A stretch of 64,000 nucleotides of DNA, taken from NCBI RefSeq assembly GCF_023159225.1, contig NC_063166.1, positions 71,089,227-71,153,226 of the forward strand, written 5' to 3'. Source of the DNA: Perognathus longimembris pacificus. Taxonomy: Eukaryota; Chordata; Mammalia; Rodentia; Heteromyidae. Made by a program: the position numbers and the translations under genes. Positions 47,299-57,860 of this stretch are shown here, one piece after another. Positions within the stretch are counted from its first letter, which is position 1, and each line of letters opens with the position of its first letter. The notes below the pieces were generated by a model. That model was not told the DNA's origin. It ran no database searches and worked only from the letters and a program-made list of their open reading frames with translations.

Positions 47299-47905
47299 TT
47301 TCCCTTTCTCATGATCATTTCTTTATTCTCACCTGACGCCTGCCCCATCCCTAGGGTTTTCTATCTACAGGGTCTGGGGTGAGCCCAACAATATGCATTT
47401 CCAATAAGTCCCCACCCCTGTGAGGCTAATGCTGCTGGTAGGGCCCCTGTACTGGGAACCACATCCTTGAAGGGCGCTGGCCCAGTAATCGCCTCTCTCA
47501 ATCCAATCTCCCATGCTGCCGAAGCAAAACACCTGAGACTGGGTGATTTGTACAGAACAGAAACGATGCTACCTTTGCTGTCTGGTGAGGGCCAGAAGGC
47601 CAAAAATAAGTCCTTGTATGGCAGAGTGACAGAAAAGCCTCCCAAGCTTTAACCTCAACCAGGCAGGTGGGGCCTGACCCCCTCCTCAGGGCCACCTCTG
47701 AACGCCGCTGCGCCAGGCAGTAAGCGTCAGTGTGGACTTGGAGGGACACAAAGGCTGGTGCACAGCACTGGGTTTGTACTGAGTGAGCCAGTGAGGGGTG
47801 CGGCGAGGATGTGCCTGGGCGGAGAGCATGGGCATAGCCCCCCGCAGGCACCCCACTGGACCTCTTGCCTCAGATCCCACTTGACCACCCCGTCCTGTTC
47901 CCTAG

Positions 47906-47994
47906 AATATGCGGAGAACATCGGGGACGGCCGGAGCCCTGAGTTCCGGGAGGCGGAGCAGAAGCGCATCCTGGCCTTGCTGGAGAACTTCTAG
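47906..47994 (+). CDS. CTNNBL1: CTNNBL1 terminal coding exon 16 with stop codon
   Basis: Starts with AA, completing the Glu codon begun in exon 15, then reads YAENIGDGRSPEFREAEQKR and ILALLENF before TAG at 47992-47994. This is the C-terminus of CTNNBL1, about residues 535-563. The acceptor is CTGTTCCCTAG. Differences from human, from memory, are Ala for Asn in FRE(N/A)EQ and Ala for Gly in RIL(G/A)LL. The coding part is G+C-rich compared with exons 12 and 13. The reading frame is intact over all five exons, with no frameshift or premature stop, so this is a real gene and not a retrocopy; retrocopies would also lack the introns seen here. Confidence 0.97.
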
Positions 47995-48345
47995 ACCTTC
48001 AGCCATGCATCGGGGACCCCGGCTGTGCCGCTTTGGACAGATGAAAACTAGTTTTGTAGCCCTAGGCTGGCACTCTTCATTCCATCTCCCCGGGCAGGGC
48101 GTGGACTGCATGCCCTTGGATGAGTGCCCCCAGCCATCCGATTCCCCTGGGGGGCTCCAGGCGCACAGTGCTCCCTCAGGGGCTCCACCCCCAGAGCGTG
48201 GGTGGAGGGTGCGAGCCAGGCGGCTGGCTGATGCCTCACACTGCCAGTCAGCACCTGACCTGGCACTGGTGTGTGTCCTCACAGCGTCGTGTCTTGAGAG
48301 AGTCCACGGCCACACACTTGATTAAAAGTTTGTTGTTGTAATTGC
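47995..48345 (+). other. CTNNBL1: CTNNBL1 3' untranslated region
   Basis: About 350 nt between the TAG stop and the predicted cleavage point downstream of ATTAAA at 48321. It is G+C-rich, lacks interspersed repeats and has no convincing open frame of its own. The end is approximate; cleavage usually falls 10-30 nt after the signal. Confidence 0.8.
48321..48326 (+). promoter_or_regulatory. CTNNBL1: Polyadenylation signal ATTAAA for CTNNBL1
   Basis: ATTAAA, the commonest variant signal, lies 327 nt after the stop codon. It is followed at once by a GT-rich stretch (GTTTGTTGTTGTAATTG) and a second T/G-rich patch, as expected for a downstream element. No AATAAA lies between it and the stop codon. 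Confidence 0.8.
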
Positions 48346-48525
48346 CCTGTGTTATTAGTAGTTCTCAATTACTGCCTCGTTTATAAAGGAGACTTCGCTC
48401 TAGTTACATTTATACGGGAAAAAGCATAGAATACCCAGGTTCCGTCTCTCCCCAACTTCAGGCCTGCTCTGGGGGTCTTCTTTTTTTTTTTTTCATTCTT
48501 AGGAATAATTTCATTGTTTGGTTTT

Positions 48526-48734
48526 GGGGTTTTTTTTGCCAGTCATGGGCCTTGAACTCAGGGCCTGAGCACTGTCCCTGGCTTCTTTTTGCTCAAGGCT
48601 AGCACTCTGCCACTTGAGCCACAGCACCACTTCTGGCTCTGGCTGTTTTCTATATATATGGTGCTGAGGAATCGAACCCAGGGCTTCATGTATATGAGAC
48701 GAGCACTTTCCCACTAGGCCATATTTCCAGCCCC
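48526..48734 (-). mobile_element. Dimeric SINE (IDL-Geo), antisense
   Basis: Starts about 180 nt past the CTNNBL1 poly(A) site. Geo and ID-like arms complete, from TTGCCAGTCATGGGCC to CATATTTCCAGCCCC. A T run at 48480-48494 lies just outside. Confidence 0.92.
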
Positions 48735-50197
48735 CTCTGGGGGGAAGGGGGTCTTGAAATGCATTCTCATCAGATGAGGGGTAACCACTGCACCCCTCGT
48801 CCAGTGCCACCCCAGAAAAATGGCACCGGGCTCATGTGCTGCTGTCTTACACCCCTGGGCAGCTCTGGGTGCTGGCTGAGGCTGCAGCTGTAGGTGGACA
48901 GGCCTGGGTGCTCCCAGCTGGGCATGCCTGGTGCACGGCTTTGGCCTCTCCTTGCATCTCTTCATGGGATAAGCATGGGAAAGCACAGTGCTCCCCTGGC
49001 AAACGAGCTTCCTTCTGTCACACGCTGTTCCTCCGCTGCAGGAGTCAGCCACGGTCCAGACAGTGGGGAGGAGGCCAAGCAGTGCTGTGTAGACACAGAG
49101 TGTGTTCACGGGAGTGCTGGGCCTGTGGCTGGCACTGGCACTGGCACTGCCACTCAGGGAAGCCCTCTTGCTGAACCCCAAGGGGTAGACTTGAAACCAC
49201 CACCACCATCTGGCCAGAGTCAGCATGCCAGGTGAAGCATTGGCCTCCCAGGCAGCCACTGGGTCACTCGGTGAGATGGCGCCTCCTTGGTCCCAGTGTG
49301 ACCACCCAAGCTAGGGTGCAGAGCTCGGCAGGGCCCACCAGGCTGCTGTCATGCTGGTTACCACATTGCGGTGCATACTGGGTGCCCGCTTTCACACCCA
49401 TCGTGGCTAGCTGTCCAACAGCCCCACTGTCACAGTCATCCCTGGTCTCAGGAAGCCGTGCCAAGGCTGCAGGCTGCAGGGTAACAAAGGTCTTGCAGAA
49501 CCCCTGCGCAAAGCGAGGTCTGGGGCCGCATGTGCGCTCTCCCATCCCCAGCCACCTCTACCGGGAATTCAGCTGTGGACGCTGGCTGATACTGCACTTC
49601 GATCCGTCCCTCTGTCGATGCGAAGCTTAATGAATCCGCAGAACAGAGCGTGTCCGCATGTGACCTATAGCATCCCGGACTTTTCCAGCTGAAGTTGATA
49701 CTTTACACATCGTTACTCCTTCACCTGTACTTTTAAATTTTATTGGTGTTTAGATAAGTGATGCTTGCAATTGTTCAAGTTTTATTTTAGACGAAGTCTG
49801 CAGGGAGGAGTTGCACCCCACACCCCAGACCTCCTCACAGAGGCAGCCTCTGCCTCTCGACTGAAGTTCGGTGTGGTGTCTTCCCACCGTGGGCCTCCCT
49901 ACAGAAATCCAGGCTTCTGCACAGGCCTTTCAGAAACCAGCACAGAGAGGTAGGCTTTACACAGCCCAGCCCCGTCTGTCCATCACTCAGCCTGCCTGAA
50001 GACCCTGTCTGCCTCCAAGAGACCCTGTGATCACAAGTGAGAACAGCTCCCTTCCCATTGGGTGTGAGGGTGGTTATAATCCCAGGGGTACAGGGGTGCA
50101 CCACCCCAGGGGCTGAGAGGCCAAGGAAACAGGATTAGCAGAAAGTTCACACTCCAGCTCCCCACTCCACGAAGCTAAGGAGATCCATGTTTTGTTT

Positions 50198-50278
50198 TGT
50201 TTTTGGCAGTACTGGAGTTTGAACTCAGGACTCCATGCTTGCTGGGAGGTGCTCTGCCATTTGAGCCACACTCCCAGC
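50198..50278 (-). mobile_element. ID-like SINE monomer (antisense)
   Basis: GGCAGTACTGGAGTTTGAAC, GTGCTCTGCCATTTGAGCCA, CACTCCCAGC; tail TTTTGTTTTGTTTTT. Confidence 0.7.
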
Positions 50279-50315
50279 GAAGGTTAGAGTTTTTCTCTGT
50301 TTCCATTTTTCCCTA

Positions 50316-50529
50316 TTACTGGGACTTGCACTCTGGTCTGGGTGCTGTCCCTGAGCTGTTTTGCTCAAGGCCAATACTCTACTGCTGGAGCTGAAACTCT
50401 ACTTTGGGCTTGTAGTTAGAGATAAGAGCCTCTCAACTTCTCCTGACTAACCTGCCTTTGAACTTCAGTCCTCATATCTCAGCTTCCTGAGTAGCTAGGA
50501 TCACAGGTGTGAGCCACCAGTGCCTGGCA
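50316..50529 (-). mobile_element. B1-Geo mosaic SINE (antisense)
   Basis: Geo part GGTGCTGTCCCTGAGCTGTT, then TCAGCTTCCTGAGTAGCTAG and GATCACAGGTGTGAGCCACC of the 7SL half. Confidence 0.88.
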
Positions 50530-53500
50530 GTTGTAGTTTTTCCTCTTGTATAGTAATGGAATTTGAACTCAGAGCCCCTCAGTAGAGATCTTTAGATACA
50601 AGACACAAACGTAGGTTACTAGTAACCTAGGTCACCATCCCAGCCCTGCATCTGATCCTGCCCCCTTCACATCCTTCCTGTGTCCACTCCAGATGGCCAC
50701 TGTTCCTTTTCCCATCCAGACACAGCGCTGTCGTAACCTTTACGATAATATGGCAGTCAGAATCGCCTTGCAGGAACAAGAGCTTCATTTCCTGCCTCCT
50801 TTCCGCACTCGTTTGCAGTGGTCCACACACCCGAATTCAGCGGCAAAATGGACCGTGGCTAATGGAGATGGATTTGCAGGCAGCTGCATTCCTCCTTTAT
50901 CTGAGAGCACCGCGTTGCCCGGGAAGCTAGGAGGCATCCTTCCGTCACCCACAGCTGCCCAGTGCCCAGGTGGCATCTCCTGCCATTACCATAAGCCTCA
51001 AGTCAGTGTCAACAGGGAGGCGAGACTCGCTTTCCTCAGAGGCAAGACTTCTTGATGAGATTTTCTTACCCAGCGGCAGCGGTAAAGGCAGGCTGACATT
51101 TTTCAATCTGTGCGTGGAATGTAGGTGGCCTCACAGTGGTGGCCCTTGGTTATTGGGGCTGGGGAAAGCCGGCAAGGTTCTTCCCACTCACCTTGTTTCT
51201 TGGTTAGGTAACAAATGCCCTTGGTATAAGCTGAAAGCCCACACGGATTGGACTTTGCAAATCCCTGGGCCAGATTGTGGGCCTGGCCCACAGCTCTGTC
51301 CTTGGAAGCCACCCCTGCTCCTTAGCTAAGCCGCCCTTCAGAGCAAGTGAATAAAGTGGCTTAACACAAGGCACCCCGCCTGTTCCCAGTTCTGGACCTC
51401 CAGTTTTACCCACCACATACTCACTTGTCCCTGCAGTATTCAAGCTCCACGGCCAGGCTTCCCCCAGCCCCCCACAATATGTGCTCTGTCCCTGCTCACC
51501 CTCCCACTCGAGGAGCAGACCTGCCGTGGGGTGTTCATCTGCTCCCTTGGGAGTGGGGTGATCAGGGTAGCAGGGGCATGTGCAGGGTGGGCGCCATATC
51601 AATTAATGCTCCTGGAGATCATTCCAGGGGCCTGGTGTTTTCCCCAGAGCTCGTCTCCCCACCTTACTAAAGCAAGCACTTTCTTCAACCCCACACCACA
51701 GATGAGGAAACCAGATCAAGCGCACTGTGGTTTTCAAAGTTGGTAGAGCCAGGAGTGCACCTGACGAACTCCTGATGGCAGAGCCAGGCTGCCTCCCACC
51801 TGGTGGAGAAGGCAGCACAGAGCACATCAGAGGCACAGCCCCCTCTCCCCATAGATCTGCTGCAGGAGTTCCCGAGCACAGCCCTTCCCCCACCCTGCAA
51901 CTAGCCCACCAAGCTGCGCAAGGCCCCCTCCTTCCTGCTTCTCCCCACCACCCATGAGTTGCAGTAGTCACCTGCTTCGGCCCAGGTCCTAGCTGGGGAG
52001 GGGCAGCACCCCCATCATAGCCCTGGCTGCTCCTACAGGATGGGAGAAGTCTGAGAAACTTCTAGAAAGTGAGGTTCTGTCTACAGGGGTGAGGATCGAG
52101 ACCACCTGCCCTGCCAACCAGTCACTGCATCCTTCCTGCCACTATGTTCAAGTCCTTCCTACCTGTAGCCTCCCTCCTTCCCCCTCCCGGTGTTGAGACC
52201 ACTGCCTCCCAGCCTCTCCCAAACCAGGAGGGGAACCCTAGGAGATGAACCCCAGATACCACAGAAGCAGGAGGATCCCGCCCAGAAGGCAAAATGGAAT
52301 CGGGGACACAGCCTGGGCTTCTGCCACTACAGCCTGATGAGCGAGGCCATGAGTACCGAAACAATCGGCAGTGTCACACAGGCCTGGGATGCCAGGGGTC
52401 ACAGGGCCTTGGCGGAACACAGGCTTTCTTGCCTCTCACCGGATCAATCAGGGCCAAATAGCTCTGGTTTGAGGCCAGACCTGCCATGCCCTCAGAGGCT
52501 GGGGCCATGCCAGTCACTCCAGGCCAAGTCGTCATCTCTGCCTCCCCCAGGTGCTTTCAGTCCCCGATGACAGGAAGCAGAGCCCACTGCAAGGCAAGAA
52601 AGCTACAAAGAAGGGTCCCCCAGGCAGGACCCAACCCCCAAGGGCTGTCCAGACAGCAGCTGAGCACCAAGCCAGGCGGCTGCCCTGCCCACTGGGGGAC
52701 TTTGCGCTGCTCTGTCCCCAGCTTTGGACGGAGCCTGTACTCTTCTCCCCGGGTAGCAGCCAGGGTGGAGCCACAGGGCACTGAGCCTGGGCAGGGGCCC
52801 AGGGAAACCCCGGGGTTTCCTTTCCTGGGAGGCCAGCTCTGGTCTCATCATCTCACTGCTGTTTCCTCTGGACACTGAAAGCCAGGCCCCCTGCCAGCCC
52901 ATGCTACCCTGCTGCCACCTGCCATCCATTCACCGGACAGCGGGAGACGGGCAGTATGGAAGCAGGGGCGGTGTTCTCTGGTCCAGGGAAGAGGCCCTAG
53001 GCAGGAGGGGCAGAAACTGGAGACCAGGGAGGGCCTGGGGATTCATTGAGACAGATTGTTGCACAGGGAGCTGTTTTGCCTGGCTACCTCCCTAGCACAG
53101 AGGCCTGGGAGCCCTTCCCTGGCCCAGCAAGAGCCGGGTGGGGCCTTGGAGCGCTGCTTGGTATATAAATATCTTTAATGAATAAATAGAAGTGCTTTTA
53201 GGGCTGTGGAGTTGTATCATTTCCACCTGCCGTAAAATTTCATTAGAAGCAGGCGCTGCAGGGGAGAAGCCAGGCTGTCATAAATCTGCCTGCCTGCCCT
53301 CAGCCCTGCCTCGCTGTGCTCCCAGCCGACTCTGCCCCACACCCTGGAGGGGCCAGGCCAGGAACCCTCCCTCAGTCTTCCTGTGCCCCCTATGGGAAGG
53401 GTTGGTCACCCTTGCCTGCTCTTCCTGCACACTAGGACAGGACGACACCACAGTGGACAGGGACATGGGGTGGCCTGTCACCAGCAAGCAGAGCCTCAGT

Positions 53501-53629
53501 CTCCCCCACTGGGACAGGGGCGTCTCGGAGGGATTTCTGGAACATGTGCACAGGGAAGGAGCAGAGCCTCTGTGAGCGCCGGTGACTGCCAGGCACAGAG
53601 GACAAAAACCTGCCATGGCAATGGCTACC

Positions 53630-53780
53630 TACTTTAGCACTAACTGCTTGCTCAGCTCTGTGCCAAACCCTGGATGTCACATCCGGGCCCGACACTCGCC
53701 AGCCCAGTTTACAGATGCGAACACTGAGGGCTCCAGAGAACTAGGGTATAGACCAGCCCATAATTAGCAGAGGCGGATGA
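53630..53780 (-). mobile_element. MIR-like remnant (antisense)
   Basis: TTTACAGATGCGAACACTGA, GGGCTCCAGAGAACTAGGG, CCCATAATTAGCAGAGGC. Confidence 0.5.
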
Positions 53781-54298
53781 ACACACAGATGTCTGCTACC
53801 ACAGCAATCCATTTTTGGTGGTTTCAAATGTTCTGAGACTGGGGTTGTGTTTTATGTGCCTATAGATCATTAAACTTCAAGTTTGGAAGGATGGGGAAAG
53901 AAAATTCCCTGAGTGATCACACATCAGCCAGTCTCTGAACTGAAGGCTGCTGGTCCCCAAGGGGTTGCCATGCCCACTTCTCTTGCATGGGTCAAAAGGA
54001 AGCACAGAGAAATCAAGGAATTTGCCTGAGGTCCCTCAGCAGCTGGCTGGAGATTCCCCGAGCCAGTGGATGTTGGGCCAGAACGCCTGGCCAAGTGCAC
54101 AGGCCCAGCTGGCCACCTGCCGGAACCCCTCACTACCAGTTAATCCTATTAAGTGACCAGCAGGACATGGTCTAGACCAGCTGGCCTTCACTCCTGGCCT
54201 CGCCCCAGCCCTCTGCAGAATGAGGCCTAAGGATAGGCTCTGGCTGCTAACAGCCACAAGCAAAAATCTAACTGAGAAAGATTAAAAGGTGCATATGG

Positions 54299-54432
54299 AA
54301 ATGGGGCATCATGGTTCCTGCCTGCGATCCCAGCCACTGGGATGGCAGAGATAGGATTGACATCCAAGACCTAGCAGGGCAAAAGCACAAGACCCTATCT
54401 GGGAAAGACAAACATGAAAAGCAAAAGAACTA
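54299..54432 (+). mobile_element. B1-related SINE (old)
   Basis: CATGGTTCCTGCCTGCGATC, CCAGCCACTGGGATGGCAGA, AGACCCTATCTGGGAAAGAC: 7SL-type, diverged. Confidence 0.6.
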
Positions 54433-54449
54433 GGGGGTGTGGTTGGTTT

Positions 54450-54650
54450 GTCAGTTTGATCGGTGTCTTTCTCTTCAGGAGTTCCTTCAGAGCGGGGACT
54501 GTTGGATTCTTGTCTGTGGCCCTCACTTCTGTCCCCCCCCCCCCCCCAGAGCCCAGGGTCTTGCTCCAGACAGGAACAGGCTCAACAAATATGGTGGATT
54601 GAGCCTTGACTTCACTCATTCAGTGTGGAAGGTGGAGATGAAGGTGAAGA
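54450..54650 (+). repeat. Inverted repeat, left arm
   Basis: Matches the reverse complement of 57190-57420. Shared blocks are TTCCTTCAGAGC, CCTCACTTCTGT, a C run, GCTCCA, ATGGTGGATTGAGCCTTGAC and GTGGAAGGTGGAGAT. The middle resembles an L2 3' end. Contains a C15 run at 54533-54547. Confidence 0.75.
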
Positions 54651-54792
54651 CTCTGCCTTCCCTGCTCAGTCCTGGCCCAGGTGTGATCCCGGACTCTCAG
54701 GGTGGGCAGGGCTAGCAGGACCTGGCTCTTGCACAAGGCACTATTGAATAGGACAGAGCCCTGGGTACCTGGCTGGAAAACAGACAGTGATC

Positions 54793-54852
<60 letters not shown>
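54793..54852 (+). repeat. (CA)n microsatellite, 60 bp
   Basis: About 30 uninterrupted CA units, the longest dinucleotide repeat in the window. Confidence 0.98.
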
Positions 54853-54853
<1 letters not shown>

Positions 54854-55124
54854 CCCTTCTGGTCCCTTGTCACCTTTAAGCACCAACTTGGGCTCCCAAA
54901 GGTCAGCACACAGATATGGAATGCCTGAGAACAGAACATAGACAGTTGTGTCTGAGTTCTGGAGAGTTCTTGCCCCTTACACCACCAGATTTAAAGGACA
55001 AGTAGGATTTCTCCAAGCCAAAAGGCAGAAGGGGCTTCTGGGAGAGACAACAAGAAGGCAGAAGGCACATGGGAAGGGCCTCCTCCAAGCTGTGGCCTTA
55101 CAGACCCAAAGTTGGCAAGTTCTC

Positions 55125-55230
55125 ATTCACCCCTGACTTTACAGATGAGAACACAGGGGCTCAGGAAAGGCAAGAGGCCAGACGTGCACACAGCTGCTCT
55201 AGGTGAGGACGGAGACTTGAACTCAGAGCT
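55125..55230 (-). mobile_element. MIR remnant (antisense)
   Basis: CTTTACAGATGAGAACACAG, GGGCTCAGGAAAGG, GGAGACTTGAACTCAGAGCT. Confidence 0.65.
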
Positions 55231-55922
55231 CAAGAGGAGCCAAGAACATTTTCTACATTTGGGGTTCCCGAGAGTGCAAAGCTGCACAGAAGCAGTGTGG
55301 GTGCAGAACAGCTTTTTCTGGGTGGGCTTCATGGAGGAACTGGCACTGACTCACGAGGGACCATTAAGCCTGTGGCTGTGGAAGGTTGTAGGGTAGCTGC
55401 CGGGTGCAGACTCTAAGAGTGCACAAGACAAAAGTGGGCACAGCAAAGGCAACATCTGGGGGCTGTGCGGGACCCACTTAGGAAATTCGGGTAGCAAGGC
55501 CTGTTCTGAAGATCCAGAGGAAACCTGGAAGTTTCCTAGAGCTTGCTTGACATGTCTGTCAAGTAAGGGAGTCTCAAAGCCATTCCCGTCTTTCTTGGTC
55601 TATCATGGAGTTCGAGTGGGCCAGGCCTGGCCAGGGGGAGGAGCTAAGGGCAGAGGCTGTTTCCCTACAAGGCACCTGGCTGCCGCGCCTTGCTAGAAAT
55701 GGAGGTCATTCCTTCCTGTTTCTCCCGCCATCTACCTGTTTCTCGTTTCTCGATGTGTCTGCTTTTCCTTTCTTCTGTCTAGCATGTACCAGTGCCTTGC
55801 GGGACATGAGAACCACCGGCCTGTTCTCTGCTCTCCTGAACAACGTGTGATCTAATGGAGGGGTTGTGTGACACACAGCCAGTACAGCCTAGTGCCATAA
55901 GCACATGTGGTGGAGAGGTGGT

Positions 55923-55977
55923 GGGGGAGGGGGAGAAGGAAGGAGGCTGGATGGTGGGGGGGAGGGGGGGGAGAAGG
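55923..55977 (+). repeat. G-rich purine tract
   Basis: Several runs of 3-8 G separated by A or short GA/TGG spacers; G-quadruplex-prone on the + strand. Confidence 0.8.
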
Positions 55978-56254
55978 GAGTGTCCCTTGAAGCCCAGCTC
56001 AGGACAGTTTCTCTGCAGTGTCATTGTCCCATACAAAGGACACTACTACATTATTAGTGTTATTAATGATCATTAATCTAATTAAATGGCAATTACAATT
56101 AAGAACACAGCTATAAAAACACCACCTTGGATTTAAACACCTCATCTCCTCCAGCAGAAGAGTGGGTGGCATCCCCGGGTTCAGCCCAACCCCGCTGTGA
56201 CATGGTGGGCAAAGCAGGTGCATACCCTGCCTTCAAAGTCTCAGCTCGGAGACC

Positions 56255-56340
56255 ACCAGGGTCCTTGTTTACAGATGGGCAAACAGGTCCTGAGAGAGAA
56301 ATGACAGGCCTTGGGTCACGTGCAAGTCTATGGAGAAAGT
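56255..56340 (-). mobile_element. MIR remnant (antisense)
   Basis: TTGTTTACAGATGGGCAAAC, CTGAGAGAGAAATGACAGGC, TTGGGTCACGTGCAAGTCTA. Confidence 0.55.
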
Positions 56341-56398
56341 AGACTTGAGCTAAGAGGCCAGCTCCCAGCCTCCTCCCAGCTCCCTCCGTTCCCTGCTA

Positions 56399-56517
56399 GC
56401 CCTCCCTCCCTCCCTCCCTCCCTCCCTCCCTCCCTCCCTTCCTTCCTTCCTTCCTTCCTTCCTTCCTTCCTTCCTTCCTTCCTTCCTTCCTTCCTTCCTT
56501 CCTTCCTTCCTTCCTTC
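56399..56517 (+). repeat. 119-bp pure pyrimidine tract, (CCCT)n then (CCTT)n
   Basis: About ten CCCT-type units switch at about 56440 to about nineteen CCTT-type units without a single purine. The complement is all purine. Confidence 0.97.
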
Positions 56518-57179
56518 GTGAGAAAAAAGCAGTTGTCAGAAACAGCCAGGCAATCCCGGTTAAACAAGGCAAATTCTATCGGAACAGAACCAGAGCACTG
56601 CGGACGCCTAATTGCACAATTTAGAATGAGAAACAGGTGAGGAATGGGAAAAATGAGCCCGGAGGGCCTGGGGACAGCCTCGGCACCCGCCCTGTCACCA
56701 GAGCTGTCATCGGGAGGCCTCTGGACATGCGGGGCCTCCTGCTCCCTAAAGAGAGCCCCCCACCCTCTCCTTCACATCTACACCTCCCCTCTGCCCCCAG
56801 CAACCAGCCAGGCTCCCACGGTCAGTGAGGAAGCGTCGACATGGATGTGGCGATCTGGGCAAGGGCAAGGTATCCTTCCAGAGCCTTCCAACAACATCAT
56901 GAAAGACAGTTGTCAGTTCAGGTTGACCGTCAGGAGAAGCAGGGCCAGGCAAGACTAGGCAGCGTGGGTCTGACCCCCATACCTACCTGACCAGAAGCTA
57001 GGGCTCCATCGGGAGCTGGGGAGGGGTCTTGTGATTCCTGTCCGTCTTCCAGCCAGATGCCCAAAGCTCTAGCCCCATTTAGTGGTGCCATGCACAGGAG
57101 GCTGGCTCTGCTGGCCCAGCCCGCCATGAAAGTCTGTGATCATACCCAGAGCCGGATTGTGAACGGGAGGGCGGGGCAT

Positions 57180-57191
57180 GGGGGGGGGGGG
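57180..57191 (+). repeat. Poly-G run
   Basis: Twelve consecutive G, close to the right arm of the inverted repeat. Confidence 0.9.
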
Positions 57192-57420
57192 AGTCCCTGT
57201 ACCTCTGCCTGTATCTCCACCTTCCACTTGTTGGTATCACCAAGGTAAACACGCTAAGTGAAGTCAAGGCTCAATCCACCATGTTTACAGAGCTTGTTTC
57301 CGTGTGGAGCAGATTCTGGAGGGGGCCAGTGGGGGGGGGGGAACAGAAGTGAGGCCCACAATCCCTGCTCTGAAGGAATTCCTGAGAGGGGAGAAAGACT
57401 GAGCAACACAACAAACTCAA
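57190..57420 (-). repeat. Inverted repeat, right arm
   Basis: Reverse complement partner of 54450-54650, including a G11 run at 57331-57341 at the place of the C15 run in the left arm. A few indels separate the arms. Confidence 0.75.
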
Positions 57421-57461
57421 AATGAGAGTCAGGTGGTGTCATTTCTTTATCTGCTTATTTA

Positions 57462-57543
57462 CTTTCGCAGTGCTGCAGGTCAAACCCCAGGCCTAGTGTA
57501 TGCCAGACAAGCACTCCACCAGTAAGCCACACCCTCAGCCCCG
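57462..57543 (-). mobile_element. ID-like SINE monomer (antisense)
   Basis: AGTGCTGCAGGTCAAACCCC, AGACAAGCACTCCACCAGTA, AGCCACACCCTCAGCCCC. Confidence 0.75.
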
Positions 57544-57549
57544 ACTGAT

Positions 57550-57680
57550 ATAATTCCTTCATTTAAAAAATCTTTTTTATTGCTATTAGAAAGGTGGTAC
57601 ACAGAGGGGTGTCAGTTACATACGTCTGGTAAAGAGTACATTCCTTTCTGTATAATGTCACCCATGAAATCCTTTCTGAG
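57550..57680 (+). mobile_element. Unclassified interspersed repeat (second copy)
   Basis: AAAGGTGGTACACAGAGGGG, GTCAGTTACATACGTCTGG, TATAATGTCACCC parallel the element at 5455-5850. Confidence 0.6.
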
Positions 57681-57860
57681 GGAAGAAAATGAACAAATTA
57701 ATAAATGAGAAAGAGATGTGAGGGGTGGCAGGCATTTCCAGTTGTCTCCCAAGGCCTTCTGAGGAGAAGGGGTATTTGCACTGAGACTTGTAGGAGTAGG
57801 CATGGGAAGGGCTAGAGGAATGTTCCAGAAAGAGGATGGGGTGAGGGCCAACTGAACGAA
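57681..57860 (-). mobile_element. Ancient LINE (L2-like) remnant, antisense
   Basis: TTTGCACTGAGACTTGTAGG, GAATGTTCCAGAAAGAGGA: the same kind of old LINE text as at 20100-20900. Confidence 0.45.

Larger units (their letters stand above)
38499..47905 (+). other. CTNNBL1: CTNNBL1 intron 15 (9.4 kb)
   Basis: Phase-1 intron from GTAAGT to CTGTTCCCTAG. It holds a B1-Geo SINE at 38764, a candidate antisense LTR at 40324-40782, an L2 tail at 41100-41370, a GA repeat at 44800, and a SINE cluster at 46548-47298. A+T-rich blocks near 42360-42500 and 44560-44690 lack repeat similarity and may be conserved. In 42500-44100 and 44900-46540 I see nothing beyond weak open frames of higher G+C. Confidence 0.9.

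Noticed and set aside
48714..49259. 181-codon minus-strand open frame
   Set aside because: Lies in G+C-rich intergenic DNA, overlaps the end of a SINE, and shows low-complexity Pro/Ala/Ser content with no domain or splice signal.
56328..56567. Lys/Glu/Gly/Arg repeat protein on the minus strand
   Set aside because: Translation of the pyrimidine-tract complement.
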